DNA of 64,000 bases from Lachnospiraceae bacterium (lineage in GTDB: Bacteria; Bacillota; Clostridia; Lachnospirales; Lachnospiraceae), in NCBI GenBank assembly GCA_021203145.1, contig JAJQBS010000030.1:1-64000 (forward strand), given 5' to 3'. Position numbers and translations under genes: made by a program. This document shows, piece after piece, positions 47,081-56,460 of this stretch. Numbering within the stretch: position 1 is the first letter of the stretch; each line of letters starts with the position of its first letter. The notes under the pieces were generated by a model. It did not search any database, was not told the DNA's origin, and saw only the letters and a program-made list of their open reading frames with translations.

Positions 47081-49042
47081 TCAGTTTCCCATTGCTGCCG
47101 CATATCCTGCCTCGTGGAGCTGCCTTCCTGTATTTTCAACGATGCAGCGCAGCATACGGGCCGAATAATCCTCCATGCCCTGCACCTGCAGTCCCGCCTG
47201 GCGGTACTCATCCAACAGCCCGGGAAATTGCTCCGGGATGCGCTCGCCCGGCACCAAAAGCGGGATTCCCGGCGGATACAGATAGACAAACTCCGCCGCA
47301 ATCCGCCCGGGAGCATCTTTCAGCAAAACAGGCTCCCGCGGCATATCATCCGCCTGCGTCATCGTCATCGCTGTTGCCGGAGCTGACAGCACGTCAACGC
47401 ACTCTGGGGTCTCCGTTCCTCCAATCAACCGGAGTTTTTCGCGGGAGGCTGCCTCCCCGCTCCGCCGCCCGTCAATCTCGAGCAGGGCCGCCTCCCTGCC
47501 CAGTCGCCCGTCAATCTCGAGCAGGGCCGCCTCCCCACTCAGTCGCCCGTCAATCTCGAGCAGGGCCGCCTCCCCACTCAGTCGCCCGTCAATCTCGAGC
47601 AGAGCCGCCTCCAGTCGGTCGAAGCCCTCCTGCGTGTCCGCGACAGTCATAATCGCCGTAATATAGGTTTCCGCAGCCATCTCTACTTCCAGATGATAAC
47701 ACTCCCGCAGAATCTGTGCAAGTGCAGAACCAGTCATTCGTCCACTTTCTGTCTGAACCCGCCCCGTCGATATCAGAATTTTTGATTTGTCATAAGCAAA
47801 CGCGGCCAGCTCCGGCTCGTCACCGATCACAAGGCGCAGCATCCGCATGTTCCCAAGGTGCGTCCGCAGCCCTTCCAGCCGTCTGACAAATGCATCAAAC
47901 AGCTCCCCGCCGCGCGATTCCATCAGCCGCACACACTCATCCATCCCGGCCATCAAGACATAGCTGGGGCTGCTGCTCTGATAGATATCCAGATATTTCC
48001 GCAGCCTTTCCCGGTTCGCCCGCTCTCCTTTCACATGGAGAAGCGCCGTCTGCGTCAGGGACGGCATGGTCTTGTGCAGGCTGTTGACCACAAGATCCGC
48101 GCCGCAGGATAAGGCCGATTCCGGAAAATACGGATGCATGGCAAAATGTGCGCCGTGCGCCTCATCTACAATCAGGATTGCGCCTGCCTCGTGTACCTCC
48201 CTGGCGATGGAGCGAATGTCGGACACTACGCCATCGTAGGTCGGGGAGGTAATGAAGACGGCCGCGATCCGTTCTTTTTCCGCAATTGTCTCTCCGGTTC
48301 TGTCCGAAACTTTCCTGTCGGCCTGGCTGAGATTCATCGTCGCCGATGTACATCCCCGGTTCTGGTCGTCTATGTTCGCTCCCGGCACCCTGTCTCTGTC
48401 CCGGCTATCTGTATTTGCCGCCGACACACAATCCCTGGCCTGGCCACCTGTATTCGTTCCCGGTACACAATCCCTGGCCTGGCCGTTTCCACACACTCTC
48501 AGCGCATCGCGCACCTGCCGGGAGCTGATGCTTCCGTACATACCGCGCTCCAGATCTATTTCCGGGTAAAGCCAGCTCACCTGCAGATCATTCAGAAGCG
48601 CCGCGTGAAACGCCGCCTTGTGGCTGTTGCGCGCCATCAGGATCCTGCCGCCGCGCCGCACAGACGCGGAGATCGCCGCCAGGACTCCGCAGGTGCTGCC
48701 ATTTACGAGAAAATAAGTCTCATCCGCCCCATAGAGCCGCGCCGCACGTTGCTGCGCCTCCAGCAGAATTCCCTGCGCGTGGTGCAGATTGTCAAATCCC
48801 TCGATCTCCGTAATGTCGATCGAAAAGGCGTCCCCAAATGAACGCATCTGCCGCTTGTGGCCAGGCATATGGAGCGGATAGGCGTCAGAGGCGGTATATT
48901 CCGTTAATAGATCCAGCAAATATGTTCCCACGCGTGTCCCTCTTTTCTCATTCATCATTTTGTTCCAATACTGACCAGATACTACGCCATCCGCACAGGC
49001 ACAGGCGGCTATTTCACGCATACAGCTCCTCCAGCTTTCCAA
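47081..49042 (-). CDS. Orn/Lys/Arg decarboxylase-family PLP enzyme with in-frame insertions
   Basis: YPLHMPGHKRQ, FLVNGSTCGVLAAISASVRRGGRILMARNSHKAAFHA, ILIVDEAHGAHFAMHPYFPESALSCGADLVVNSLHKTMPSLTQTALLH. Confidence 0.92.
   Translation of the reverse strand: MESWRSCMREIAACACADGVVSGQYWNKMMNEKRGTRVGTYLLDLLTEYTASDAYPLHMPGHKRQMRSFGDAFSIDITEIEGFDNLHHAQGILLEAQQRAARLYGADETYFLVNGSTCGVLAAISASVRRGGRILMARNSHKAAFHAALLNDLQVSWLYPEIDLERGMYGSISSRQVRDALRVCGNGQARDCVPGTNTGGQARDCVSAANTDSRDRDRVPGANIDDQNRGCTSATMNLSQADRKVSDRTGETIAEKERIAAVFITSPTYDGVVSDIRSIAREVHEAGAILIVDEAHGAHFAMHPYFPESALSCGADLVVNSLHKTMPSLTQTALLHVKGERANRERLRKYLDIYQSSSPSYVLMAGMDECVRLMESRGGELFDAFVRRLEGLRTHLGNMRMLRLVIGDEPELAAFAYDKSKILISTGRVQTESGRMTGSALAQILRECYHLEVEMAAETYITAIMTVADTQEGFDRLEAALLEIDGRLSGEAALLEIDGRLSGEAALLEIDGRLGREAALLEIDGRRSGEAASREKLRLIGGTETPECVDVLSAPATAMTMTQADDMPREPVLLKDAPGRIAAEFVYLYPPGIPLLVPGERIPEQFPGLLDEYRQAGLQVQGMEDYSARMLRCIVENTGRQLHEAGYAAAMGN
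47452..47612 (-). repeat. 39-bp tandem repeat (x4) in the decarboxylase gene
   Basis: GTCAATCTCGAGCAGGGCCGCCTCC recurs at 47471, 47510, 47549 and 47588; encodes (ALLEIDGRLSGEA)n. Confidence 0.95.
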
Positions 49043-49940
49043 AACGGTAGCCCATCTCCTCCCACCTGGTCAGCAGCTCATCAAGAATCGCAGCATTCGT
49101 CGAGGAGGTATTGTGCAGCAGCACAATCGCCCCCGGGTGAATTCTGCCCAGCAGCTTTTCAAAGGCCTCCTCCTCTGTCGGCTGGTCATCCTGGTACCAG
49201 TCCACATACGCGAGGCTCCAGAAAAAGGTCTTATAGCCCAGCGACTGCGCCATCGACAGATTGCTTTCACTGTACTTGCCCTGCGGCGGGCGGTAGTATT
49301 TTGTAAGCTTCTGCCCGGTCGCCTCGTAAAAAAGCGTCTCCAGCTCCTCAATCTCCGCCTGAAACGACGCCAGGTCCGCAATCGCCGACATATCCGGATG
49401 ATGTGCCGTATGATTGCCCACCGTATGTCCTTCTTCCAGCATCTGAACAAGCAACCTGGGATTATCCTGCACAAAATTGCCTACCACAAAAAAGGTCGCG
49501 GATACGCCGTGCTTCTTCAATGCTTCCAGAATCGTCGGCGTGTTGCCATTCTCATAGCCGCAGTCAAAGGTCAGATAAAGAACCTTTTCCTCCGTGTCGG
49601 CGGCATAATAAGCGTTATACACCGCCAGCTCTTCCTTCGTGGCATTCGCCACCGGCGGCTCCCCTTCCTCCTGAAAGCTTAAGCCCCAGCTGCCCTCCGT
49701 GGATACCGGAAGGCTCTCCGATAAGTCCTGATCTCTCAGGGACGCCGCCAGGCGCCCCGCAAAAAAGGCAGCGATAAACAGAACTGCCACCGCCGCCTTT
49801 TTCCAGGGAACCCACCTTTTGATATGGGAAATCCTGTTTCTGATTCCAGAAATTTCGCCTTTGATTCTAAAAAATCTGTTACTGATTTTAGGAGTCCCGC
49901 TTCTGATTTTAGAAATCTTAGTTCCGCTTTTAAAAATCAT
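49014..49940 (-). CDS. Polysaccharide deacetylase family protein (PdaA-like)
   Basis: YLTFDCGYENGNTPTILEALKKHGVSATFFVVGNFV; MLEEGHTVGNHTAHHPDMSAI; YYRPPQGKYSESNLSMAQSLGYKTFFWSL. Confidence 0.92.
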   Translation of the reverse strand: MIFKSGTKISKIRSGTPKISNRFFRIKGEISGIRNRISHIKRWVPWKKAAVAVLFIAAFFAGRLAASLRDQDLSESLPVSTEGSWGLSFQEEGEPPVANATKEELAVYNAYYAADTEEKVLYLTFDCGYENGNTPTILEALKKHGVSATFFVVGNFVQDNPRLLVQMLEEGHTVGNHTAHHPDMSAIADLASFQAEIEELETLFYEATGQKLTKYYRPPQGKYSESNLSMAQSLGYKTFFWSLAYVDWYQDDQPTEEEAFEKLLGRIHPGAIVLLHNTSSTNAAILDELLTRWEEMGYRFGKLEELYA

Positions 49941-50153
49941 ATTTCAGCCCCGAAACCGTTTTACTGCAATTCTATGCAGACTGCCGGAGCAAATATGATG
50001 GTCTGTCATGAATCCTGACAGCAGCCGGCTATTAGCTATTAACCGCAAACATTAACTGTCGGCCACCTGCTGCTGCCCACAAATCACTAAACACTATGTC
50101 GGTCACTTGCTGCTGCCCGCAAATCGCTAAACACGATTCGAACCCGCCGGCCA

Positions 50154-51425
50154 CTACTCCGTCTCGGTCTCCGTCTCGGTCTCGTAGAGGATCTCAATCA
50201 CCGCGTTCTCCTGCAGGAAGTCATAAACCTTGTCCAACAGGAAGTAAAGGTTCAGCTCCGACTCAGAATAATACGCTCCCACCTCATCCACAGACTCAAA
50301 GCCATAATATTCCGCGTAACGCTCCAGCCCTTCCTGATACTCCTCCTCGGAAATCTCCATCTCCTCGGTCTCTGCCACTGCCATCAGGATTAACTCCTGC
50401 TGGACATTCAGCTGCACAGCAGCCTCCAGCTCCTCGGTAAACTCGTCCAGCGTTATGCCAAAATAGGCCTCGACAAAATCCTCCATCTCCATCGAAAAGA
50501 TCGAAGCGTAATACTCATAATAGCTCGTCCACTCATTCACACTGTAATCCAGAAGCTCCTGCGGGTATGCCGTGATCTCGGATGTCGCCGCAAGCTGCTC
50601 ATAAATCGCCGACAACACCTCATCATCCCATGCAGACTGGAGATCCTCCTCCAGATAGCTGCGGATATACTCCAGATAAGAATCCACATCTGTATATTCC
50701 CCGGACGTCGCAGTATTGACCACATCATCCGTAAGCTCCGGCACGCTCATCAGCGAATTTACCGTGACGGTGAACACCACGTCCTGCCCGGCCAGATCCG
50801 TGTAGTAATAATCCTCCGGGAATGTCAGATCCAGGTCGACGGTCTCGCCGACCTCCACGCCGATCAGGCCTTCCTCAAAGCCGTCGATAAAGCTGCCTGA
50901 TCCGATCTCGAGCTCGTAATCTCCGGATCCCCCGTCAAACTCTTCTCCGTCCATCGTGCCAACATAAGTAATGTCCACGGTGTCTCCGTCCTGTACCGTA
51001 CCTTCCGTCACCCATTCTACCGCGTCGGAATAGCTGATCAGATCCTCCGCCTCCGCGAGGACATCCTCATCCGTCACCTCAGCCAGCTCTTCCATCTGGA
51101 CGACAATCCCCTTGTATTCTCCGAGAACCACGTAATCCAGCGCCACATAGGTCGGACGCTCCGCTTCGGTCTCCGCCTCTGTCTCGGTCTCCGTCTCACC
51201 CGTATCCAGATTCGTCACAGTATCATCATCCCCAATCGTGACGTCTTCCTCCCCGGTCTCCGTCTCTTCTTCCTCAACCGCGAGCGTAACGATCTCGTCG
51301 TCCACCATGGCAGCCTCGTCAAACTCGGTCTCCGTCTCCTCCTCCGCCGTCACAGCCATCCCGGATGCGCTGATAGTCAGCGCGCAGACGCACGCCATCG
51401 TCAGTAAATAATTTCTTTTTTTCAT
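50154..51425 (-). CDS. Secreted trigger-factor-like FKBP/PPIase with (TE)n tracts
   Basis: Signal peptide; VQDGDTVDITYVGTMDGEEFDGGSGDYELEIGSGSFIDGFEEGLIGVEVGETVDLDLTFPEDYY; long helical C-terminal region; ETETETE tail. Confidence 0.87.
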   Translation of the reverse strand: MKKRNYLLTMACVCALTISASGMAVTAEEETETEFDEAAMVDDEIVTLAVEEEETETGEEDVTIGDDDTVTNLDTGETETETEAETEAERPTYVALDYVVLGEYKGIVVQMEELAEVTDEDVLAEAEDLISYSDAVEWVTEGTVQDGDTVDITYVGTMDGEEFDGGSGDYELEIGSGSFIDGFEEGLIGVEVGETVDLDLTFPEDYYYTDLAGQDVVFTVTVNSLMSVPELTDDVVNTATSGEYTDVDSYLEYIRSYLEEDLQSAWDDEVLSAIYEQLAATSEITAYPQELLDYSVNEWTSYYEYYASIFSMEMEDFVEAYFGITLDEFTEELEAAVQLNVQQELILMAVAETEEMEISEEEYQEGLERYAEYYGFESVDEVGAYYSESELNLYFLLDKVYDFLQENAVIEILYETETETETE

Positions 51426-51666
51426 GATATAGTATCCTTCCTTTTCGTATCAGATGGCGTCAGTATAACATATCCTGACACTTTTTACAGCAATAATTTC
51501 AAGAAATTTGAGCCGTGCAAAAAATTTAAGAAAAACCAAAGAATGATTGCAGTTTTTGCCAAAGAATGATAGAATGATGGAAAAGCTGCAGAACCGCAGG
51601 CGAACAGGCTCTCAGAGACTCTGCTTCTTTCTGTGGTGTGCAAAATCTCGGACGTGTGGAGGTACT

Positions 51667-52201
51667 TATGTCAACCTTTCTCAAAGTATTACTGATTATT
51701 TTAATTGTGCTGGTGGTGGCGTTGGTCGTGCTCTATTTTGCCGGCAGGCGGCTGCAGAAAAAGCAGGCCGCGCAGCAGGAGCAGATGGAGGCTGCAAAGC
51801 AGACAGTTTCCATGCTGATTATTGATAAAAAAGTCATGTCGATGAAACAGTCCGGCCTCCCCCAGATGGTGATTGAGCAGACGCCTAAAATGATGCGGCG
51901 CTCCAAGCTTCCGATCGTGAAAGCCAAGGTTGGGCCGCGTGTCATGACCCTGGTCGCGGATTCCAAGATTTTTGACCAGATCCCGGTCAAGCGGGAGATC
52001 AAGGCAGTCGTAAGCGGCATCTATATTATGGAGATCAAGAGTGTCCGCGGCGGCGCCGTTGAGAAGCCCGCAAAGGGAAAGCCGAAGCTCCGCGAGCGGC
52101 TGGCCTCCTTTGTCAACAGGAAACAGAAGGAGCTGGACGAGGAGGAGAAAACCCTGAAGGGGCAGAAAACACAGAAAAAAGTGAAAAAGTCCGGCAAATA
52201 G
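51667..52201 (+). CDS. Membrane-anchored conserved hypothetical protein
   Basis: ORF 51638-52201; likely start MSTFLKVLLIILIVLVVALVVLYFAGRRLQKK; basic C-terminus. Confidence 0.7.
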
Positions 52202-52308
52202 CAGCCATGCAGGAATTATTTATTCCTGCCAAAGCCGGATGCAGTCCGATACAATGGGCAGAGGAGATGGACGCTTCTCTGCCCTGTCTGTTTTTGCCCC
52301 TGTTCGTG

Positions 52309-52848
52309 TCATACAATATGGAACAGTCCGCTGTCCTTCGCCATGATGCGGATTTGCACACGGCTGTCCGAGACGTGCTCGTAATTGAGCTCCAGTGCGT
52401 AGTCTACCAGGATTTCGATCAGCTCGTCACTTTCGGATATCTGCATCCTGCTCACATCGAACCCCGCAAAAATACCCCCGGCAGGCGTCAGGTACCAGCT
52501 CTCGTTCTTCGTATTTTCCTCAAATATCATTTTGGAATAAAGAGTCCCCCTCCGTATCACCTCCAGGCGATGATCCTGCAGCGTGATACGGCTTTTTATT
52601 GCCATCTGGTCTTCCTCCGCCGGCTCCTCGTATTCTACATAATGTTTTTCATTGCGAAAATAATATCGCCCGGGAGAAATAAGCTCTACCTCATCGTCCT
52701 CCTCCGCCTGGGATGATTCCGTATCGTTCACATTATGAAGTCCTTTTATGCTGATCAGTACGTCCCTTGTCATATGAAAATATCCTCGTTCCTTTTCTCT
52801 CATCGGCTGGTCTTTCCGCTTTTTCTTATTGAGGCCGCACAGCATCAC
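52309..52848 (-). CDS. DUF1934 (YwiB-like) beta-barrel protein
   Basis: DVLISIKGLHNV..., ISPGRYYFRNEKHYVEYEE..., GTLYSKMIFEENTKNESWYLTPAGGI. Confidence 0.8.
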   Translation of the reverse strand: MMLCGLNKKKRKDQPMREKERGYFHMTRDVLISIKGLHNVNDTESSQAEEDDEVELISPGRYYFRNEKHYVEYEEPAEEDQMAIKSRITLQDHRLEVIRRGTLYSKMIFEENTKNESWYLTPAGGIFAGFDVSRMQISESDELIEILVDYALELNYEHVSDSRVQIRIMAKDSGLFHIV

Positions 52849-52893
52849 TACGCAGATCTGTGTTTTCGGACCGCAGCCGCCATCGGTTTTCAG

Positions 52894-53733
52894 TCAGTAT
52901 TCCTCTATATTGATTTTCTGGATCGTTTCAATATCATAAGGCAGGATCGAATTCGCAAAGTGGCCGAATTTCTCCGCCATGTCGCTGACAAAAAAGCGGT
53001 AGGGCTCGGTCGCGGGCGGATCCGACGGCTCGTCAGGGTTGCAGAGCGATTCCCGTTCCAGAAGCTCTCCAAGCTCCTTCGCCGTCTCGTAGGCAGGATT
53101 CACCAGGGTGATCTGGTCGCCGACCAGCTCCCGGATCAGTGAGCGCAGCAGAGGATAATGGGTGCAGCCCAGGATCAGGGTATCAATGTCTTTGTCCATC
53201 AGCCCGGCCAGATATCTTTTCGCTACTTCCCTCGTAACCGGATCCTTCAGCCATCCCTCCTCCACCAGCGGGCAGAAGAGCGGGCAGGCCTTTCCATAGA
53301 CCGTGACAGACGGATCCTCCTCGCAAATCAGCTTCTGGTACATGTGGCTGCTGATTGTACTCTCAGTCCCTATCACACCGATCCTGCGGTTTTTCGTCGC
53401 GGTCACCGCCACCCGCGCTCCCGGACGGATCACGCCGATGATCGGAATGTCCAGCTCCTTTTCCACCGTATCCAGAGCCAGTGCGCTCGCCGTATTGCAG
53501 GCGATCACGATCGCCTTGACATCCTGCGTCTGCAGAAAATGGATGATCTGTCTCGCGTAGCGGACAATCGTGTCCTTTGATTTGCTGCCGTACGGCACAC
53601 GTGCCGTATCTCCAAAATACACGATGTGCTCCCGGGGCAGGTTTCTCATAATTTCCCTCGCCACGGTCAGCCCGCCGACGCCGGAATCAAACACGCCGAT
53701 GGACGCCCGGCAGAGGGCGTTCTTCTCTTCCAT
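52894..53733 (-). CDS. murI: Glutamate racemase
   Basis: IGVFDSGVGGLTVAREIMRNLPREHIVYFGDTARVPYGSKS; VIACNTASALAL; LILGCTHYPLL. Confidence 0.95.
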   Translation of the reverse strand: MEEKNALCRASIGVFDSGVGGLTVAREIMRNLPREHIVYFGDTARVPYGSKSKDTIVRYARQIIHFLQTQDVKAIVIACNTASALALDTVEKELDIPIIGVIRPGARVAVTATKNRRIGVIGTESTISSHMYQKLICEEDPSVTVYGKACPLFCPLVEEGWLKDPVTREVAKRYLAGLMDKDIDTLILGCTHYPLLRSLIRELVGDQITLVNPAYETAKELGELLERESLCNPDEPSDPPATEPYRFFVSDMAEKFGHFANSILPYDIETIQKINIEEY

Positions 53734-53787
53734 ATTGCAAACCTCTTTTCTGTGAATTCAGAAGGGCCAAAGCCAAAACATCTCTTT

Positions 53788-54426
53788 TCAAAACAGAATC
53801 GCTTCCCCGTCCAGCATCGCGTAGCTGACCGGCTCTTCTGAAAGAAATTCCGCCCGGCCGGCAGTCGCCTCCGTCACGGCCTCTTTCACCTTCGCGGTCT
53901 CCTCCTTCGGAACCAGAGTGCAGATCCGGACAACATCTGTATATTCAGAATCCAGTACCGGAAATCCTCTCTGGCCTAAAATATATTGTATTCTACCGAT
54001 GCCTGTATAATCCGTCTGAATCGTAAGGCGGACGCCATCCTTTTTTTCGAGAATCGTGCTGTTTTTGAGACCCTCCTGGACGGACCTCGTATAGGCGCGC
54101 ACCAGGCCGCCAGTACCCAGCAGGACGCCGCCAAAATAGCGTGTCACGACCACAACCGCATTGTGTACATCCTCACCGAGCAGGACTTCCAGCATGGGCC
54201 GGCCGGCTGTGCCCTGCGGCTCACCGTCATCACTGCAGCGCTGCAGCTGGTGGCGCTCTCCCACAACATAAGCCGAACAATTATGCCGGGCATCCCAGTA
54301 TCGTTTCTTCACGGAAGCGATAAAGTCGAGCGCCTCCTCCTCACTCTCCACAGATGTCACGCTCGCGATAAAGCGGGATTTTTTTTCAACGATTTCGGCT
54401 TCGCCGCCTTTATAAATGATCTTCAT
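53788..54426 (-). CDS. YigZ/IMPACT family protein
   Basis: KKSRFIASVTSVESEEEALDFI, CSDDGEPQGTAGRPMLEVL, NAVVVVTRYFGGVLLGTGGLVRAY. Confidence 0.93.
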   Translation of the reverse strand: MKIIYKGGEAEIVEKKSRFIASVTSVESEEEALDFIASVKKRYWDARHNCSAYVVGERHQLQRCSDDGEPQGTAGRPMLEVLLGEDVHNAVVVVTRYFGGVLLGTGGLVRAYTRSVQEGLKNSTILEKKDGVRLTIQTDYTGIGRIQYILGQRGFPVLDSEYTDVVRICTLVPKEETAKVKEAVTEATAGRAEFLSEEPVSYAMLDGEAILF

Positions 54427-54585
54427 TGATCTTCCTCATAATCATTCTGTGTATCGACATAAACTGTACGTCGCGCAGTGCGGTTTTCGGGTGTTCTGAA
54501 AACCTGGCGCAAGGCAGGACATCATGCTCGAAAGTCTTCTCCCTGCCTCACAGGGGCTCATACCCACCGCAGCCGTTGGCCTCCC

Positions 54586-54662
54586 GGGATCTCCTGCCTG
54601 ACACAGCTGTCACCCTCACAGGATCTCCTGCCTGACGCAGCTGTCACCCTCACAGGATCTCA
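54586..54662. repeat. 34-bp tandem repeat spanning the stop codon of the M18 peptidase gene
   Basis: GATCTCCTGCCTGACxCAGCTGTCACCCTCACAG; GAT at 54588, 54622 and 54656. Confidence 0.9.
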
Positions 54663-55967
54663 TACCTGCCCGCGCCCACTTCCCTGATCTGGCAGCCATA
54701 AAACTCCTCCGCGGCCCGAATCAGATACAAGGTATCCTTCACGCCGGCTGTCTCATAAGCGGAATGCATCGCCAGCTGCGGCAGGCCAATATCAATCGTA
54801 TTCATCGACGCATGTGCCGTCACGATGCTGCCAAGAGTGCTGCCACCCGCCATGTCGGAACGATTGGAAAAATACTGAATGGGCGCCTTCGCCCGCTCGC
54901 AGATTTTTTTGAAAATTGCGATGCTGACACCGTCACTGGTATATTTCTGATTCGCATTGGATTTTACTACAATCCCCTTGTTTATATATGCACAATTGAT
55001 GTCATCCGTTTTTCCGGCAAAGTTTGGGTGTACCGCGTGCGCATTGTCACAGCTGAGCAGAAATCCGGACGCGACAGCCCGGAAGTAATCCTCCTGCGTC
55101 TTTCCGAAAGCATCATTGACACGCCCAAGCACATCGGACAAAAAGGTAGACGCGGCTCCCTGTTTTGTGCCGGAACCCACCTCTTCATTGTCAAAGCAGG
55201 CATAGACAGACACGGTATTCTCATTTTTTCCCTTCAAAAAGCCTTCCAATGACGCGTACGCGCACTGCAGGTCGTCCAGGCGCGGGCTGGAGACAAACTC
55301 TTCATACGCGCCCCAGATCACCGGCTGCGTCCGATTATACACAAATAATTCCATGTCGAGGATTTTTTCCAGATCCACCTCGAGTGTCTCAGCCACGACG
55401 GACTTTACGCCGTCCGTTTCCCCGGCCTCCCCGGCAAAAAGCGGCAGCATATCAATCTGCTTGTTGTACGCGTGCCCGTCATTCACCGCCCGATCCATAT
55501 GGATCGCGAGATTCGGGATCAGCAGAAGATCCCGATCCACATTGACCAGCCGGGTCTCCACGCCGGTCGCCGTTTCGAGCAGCACCCTGCCGGCAATCGA
55601 AAGGGGCCGGTCGAGCCAGCTCGAACAAATCATTCCTCCATAGCCCTCCGTATCCAGCCGGGTATAATGATTCCTGACATCCATCTCAGATTTTTCCTTC
55701 AGCTTGAACATCGGGGAATCGCTGTGGGACGCTGCGATCATGAAACTGTAATCCTCCAGATCCAGACCAACCCGAAACGCGATGATGCTGGAACCATTCC
55801 GCGTCACATAATAGCTGCCGCCGCGCTCAAGATTCCAGTGCCCACTCTCCAGAAGCGGCAGAAATCCCGCATCATTCAGCCTGTCTGAAATCGTCTTCAC
55901 CGCATGGAAGGCGGTCGGCGACTTGCCGATAAAAGAAAGCATCTGCTCTGTGGTGCCACGATACATC
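54650..55967 (-). CDS. M18 family aminopeptidase
   Basis: ORF 54650-56101, likely start MYRGTTEQMLSFIGKSPTAFHAVKTISDRL; AASHSDSPMFKLKEK; CFDNEEVGSGTKQGA; DNAHAVHPNFAGK. Confidence 0.92.
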
Positions 55968-56262
55968 AAAAAAATTCCCCCTTTGCGCTCAAGCGCAGTA
56001 ACAATCATTGTCCCTGACAGAAGCTCTTCCGAACCAGGGTACATTCTACCACGTTTCCCCCCAGTGGACAAGACATAACAAAAATATCCTGTCAGAACCA
56101 CCTGCGGAATTGCCGCGCCGCCATGTATAAAGTTGTGTTTTATGGAAAATACTACCTGACAGCGACCCCCGAAATAATTCCACCGGCTTTCCGTTCAAAC
56201 ACCGGCTTTTGTTTCAGACAACAGTCAACAGGCGCGCTCCAGGCTGCAGCGTAAACAGGTGG

Positions 56263-56438
56263 CGTGCCAGGCGGCAACGCAAACAGATGACGTGCCAGAC
56301 GATGCGGCTGCACAAACAGACGGCGGCGCAAACAGACGGTGTGCCAGACGAGGCGACAGCACAAACAGACGGCAGCGCAAACAGATGGCGTGCCAGGCGA
56401 TGCGGCTGCACAAACAGACGGCGGCGCACGCAACCATG
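56263..56438. repeat. 49-bp minisatellite upstream of the PBP gene
   Basis: GTGCCAG(A/G)CGA recurs at 56292, 56341 and 56390 (49-bp period), with a shorter unit at 56263. Confidence 0.9.
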
Positions 56439-56460
56439 CATGAGAAAGGAATACAAGAGT

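Noticed and set aside
56209-56460. N-terminal extension of the PBP ORF
   Set aside because: Made of 49-bp repeats (not a multiple of 3) with rotating frames; a better start with SD AAAGGA is at 56461.
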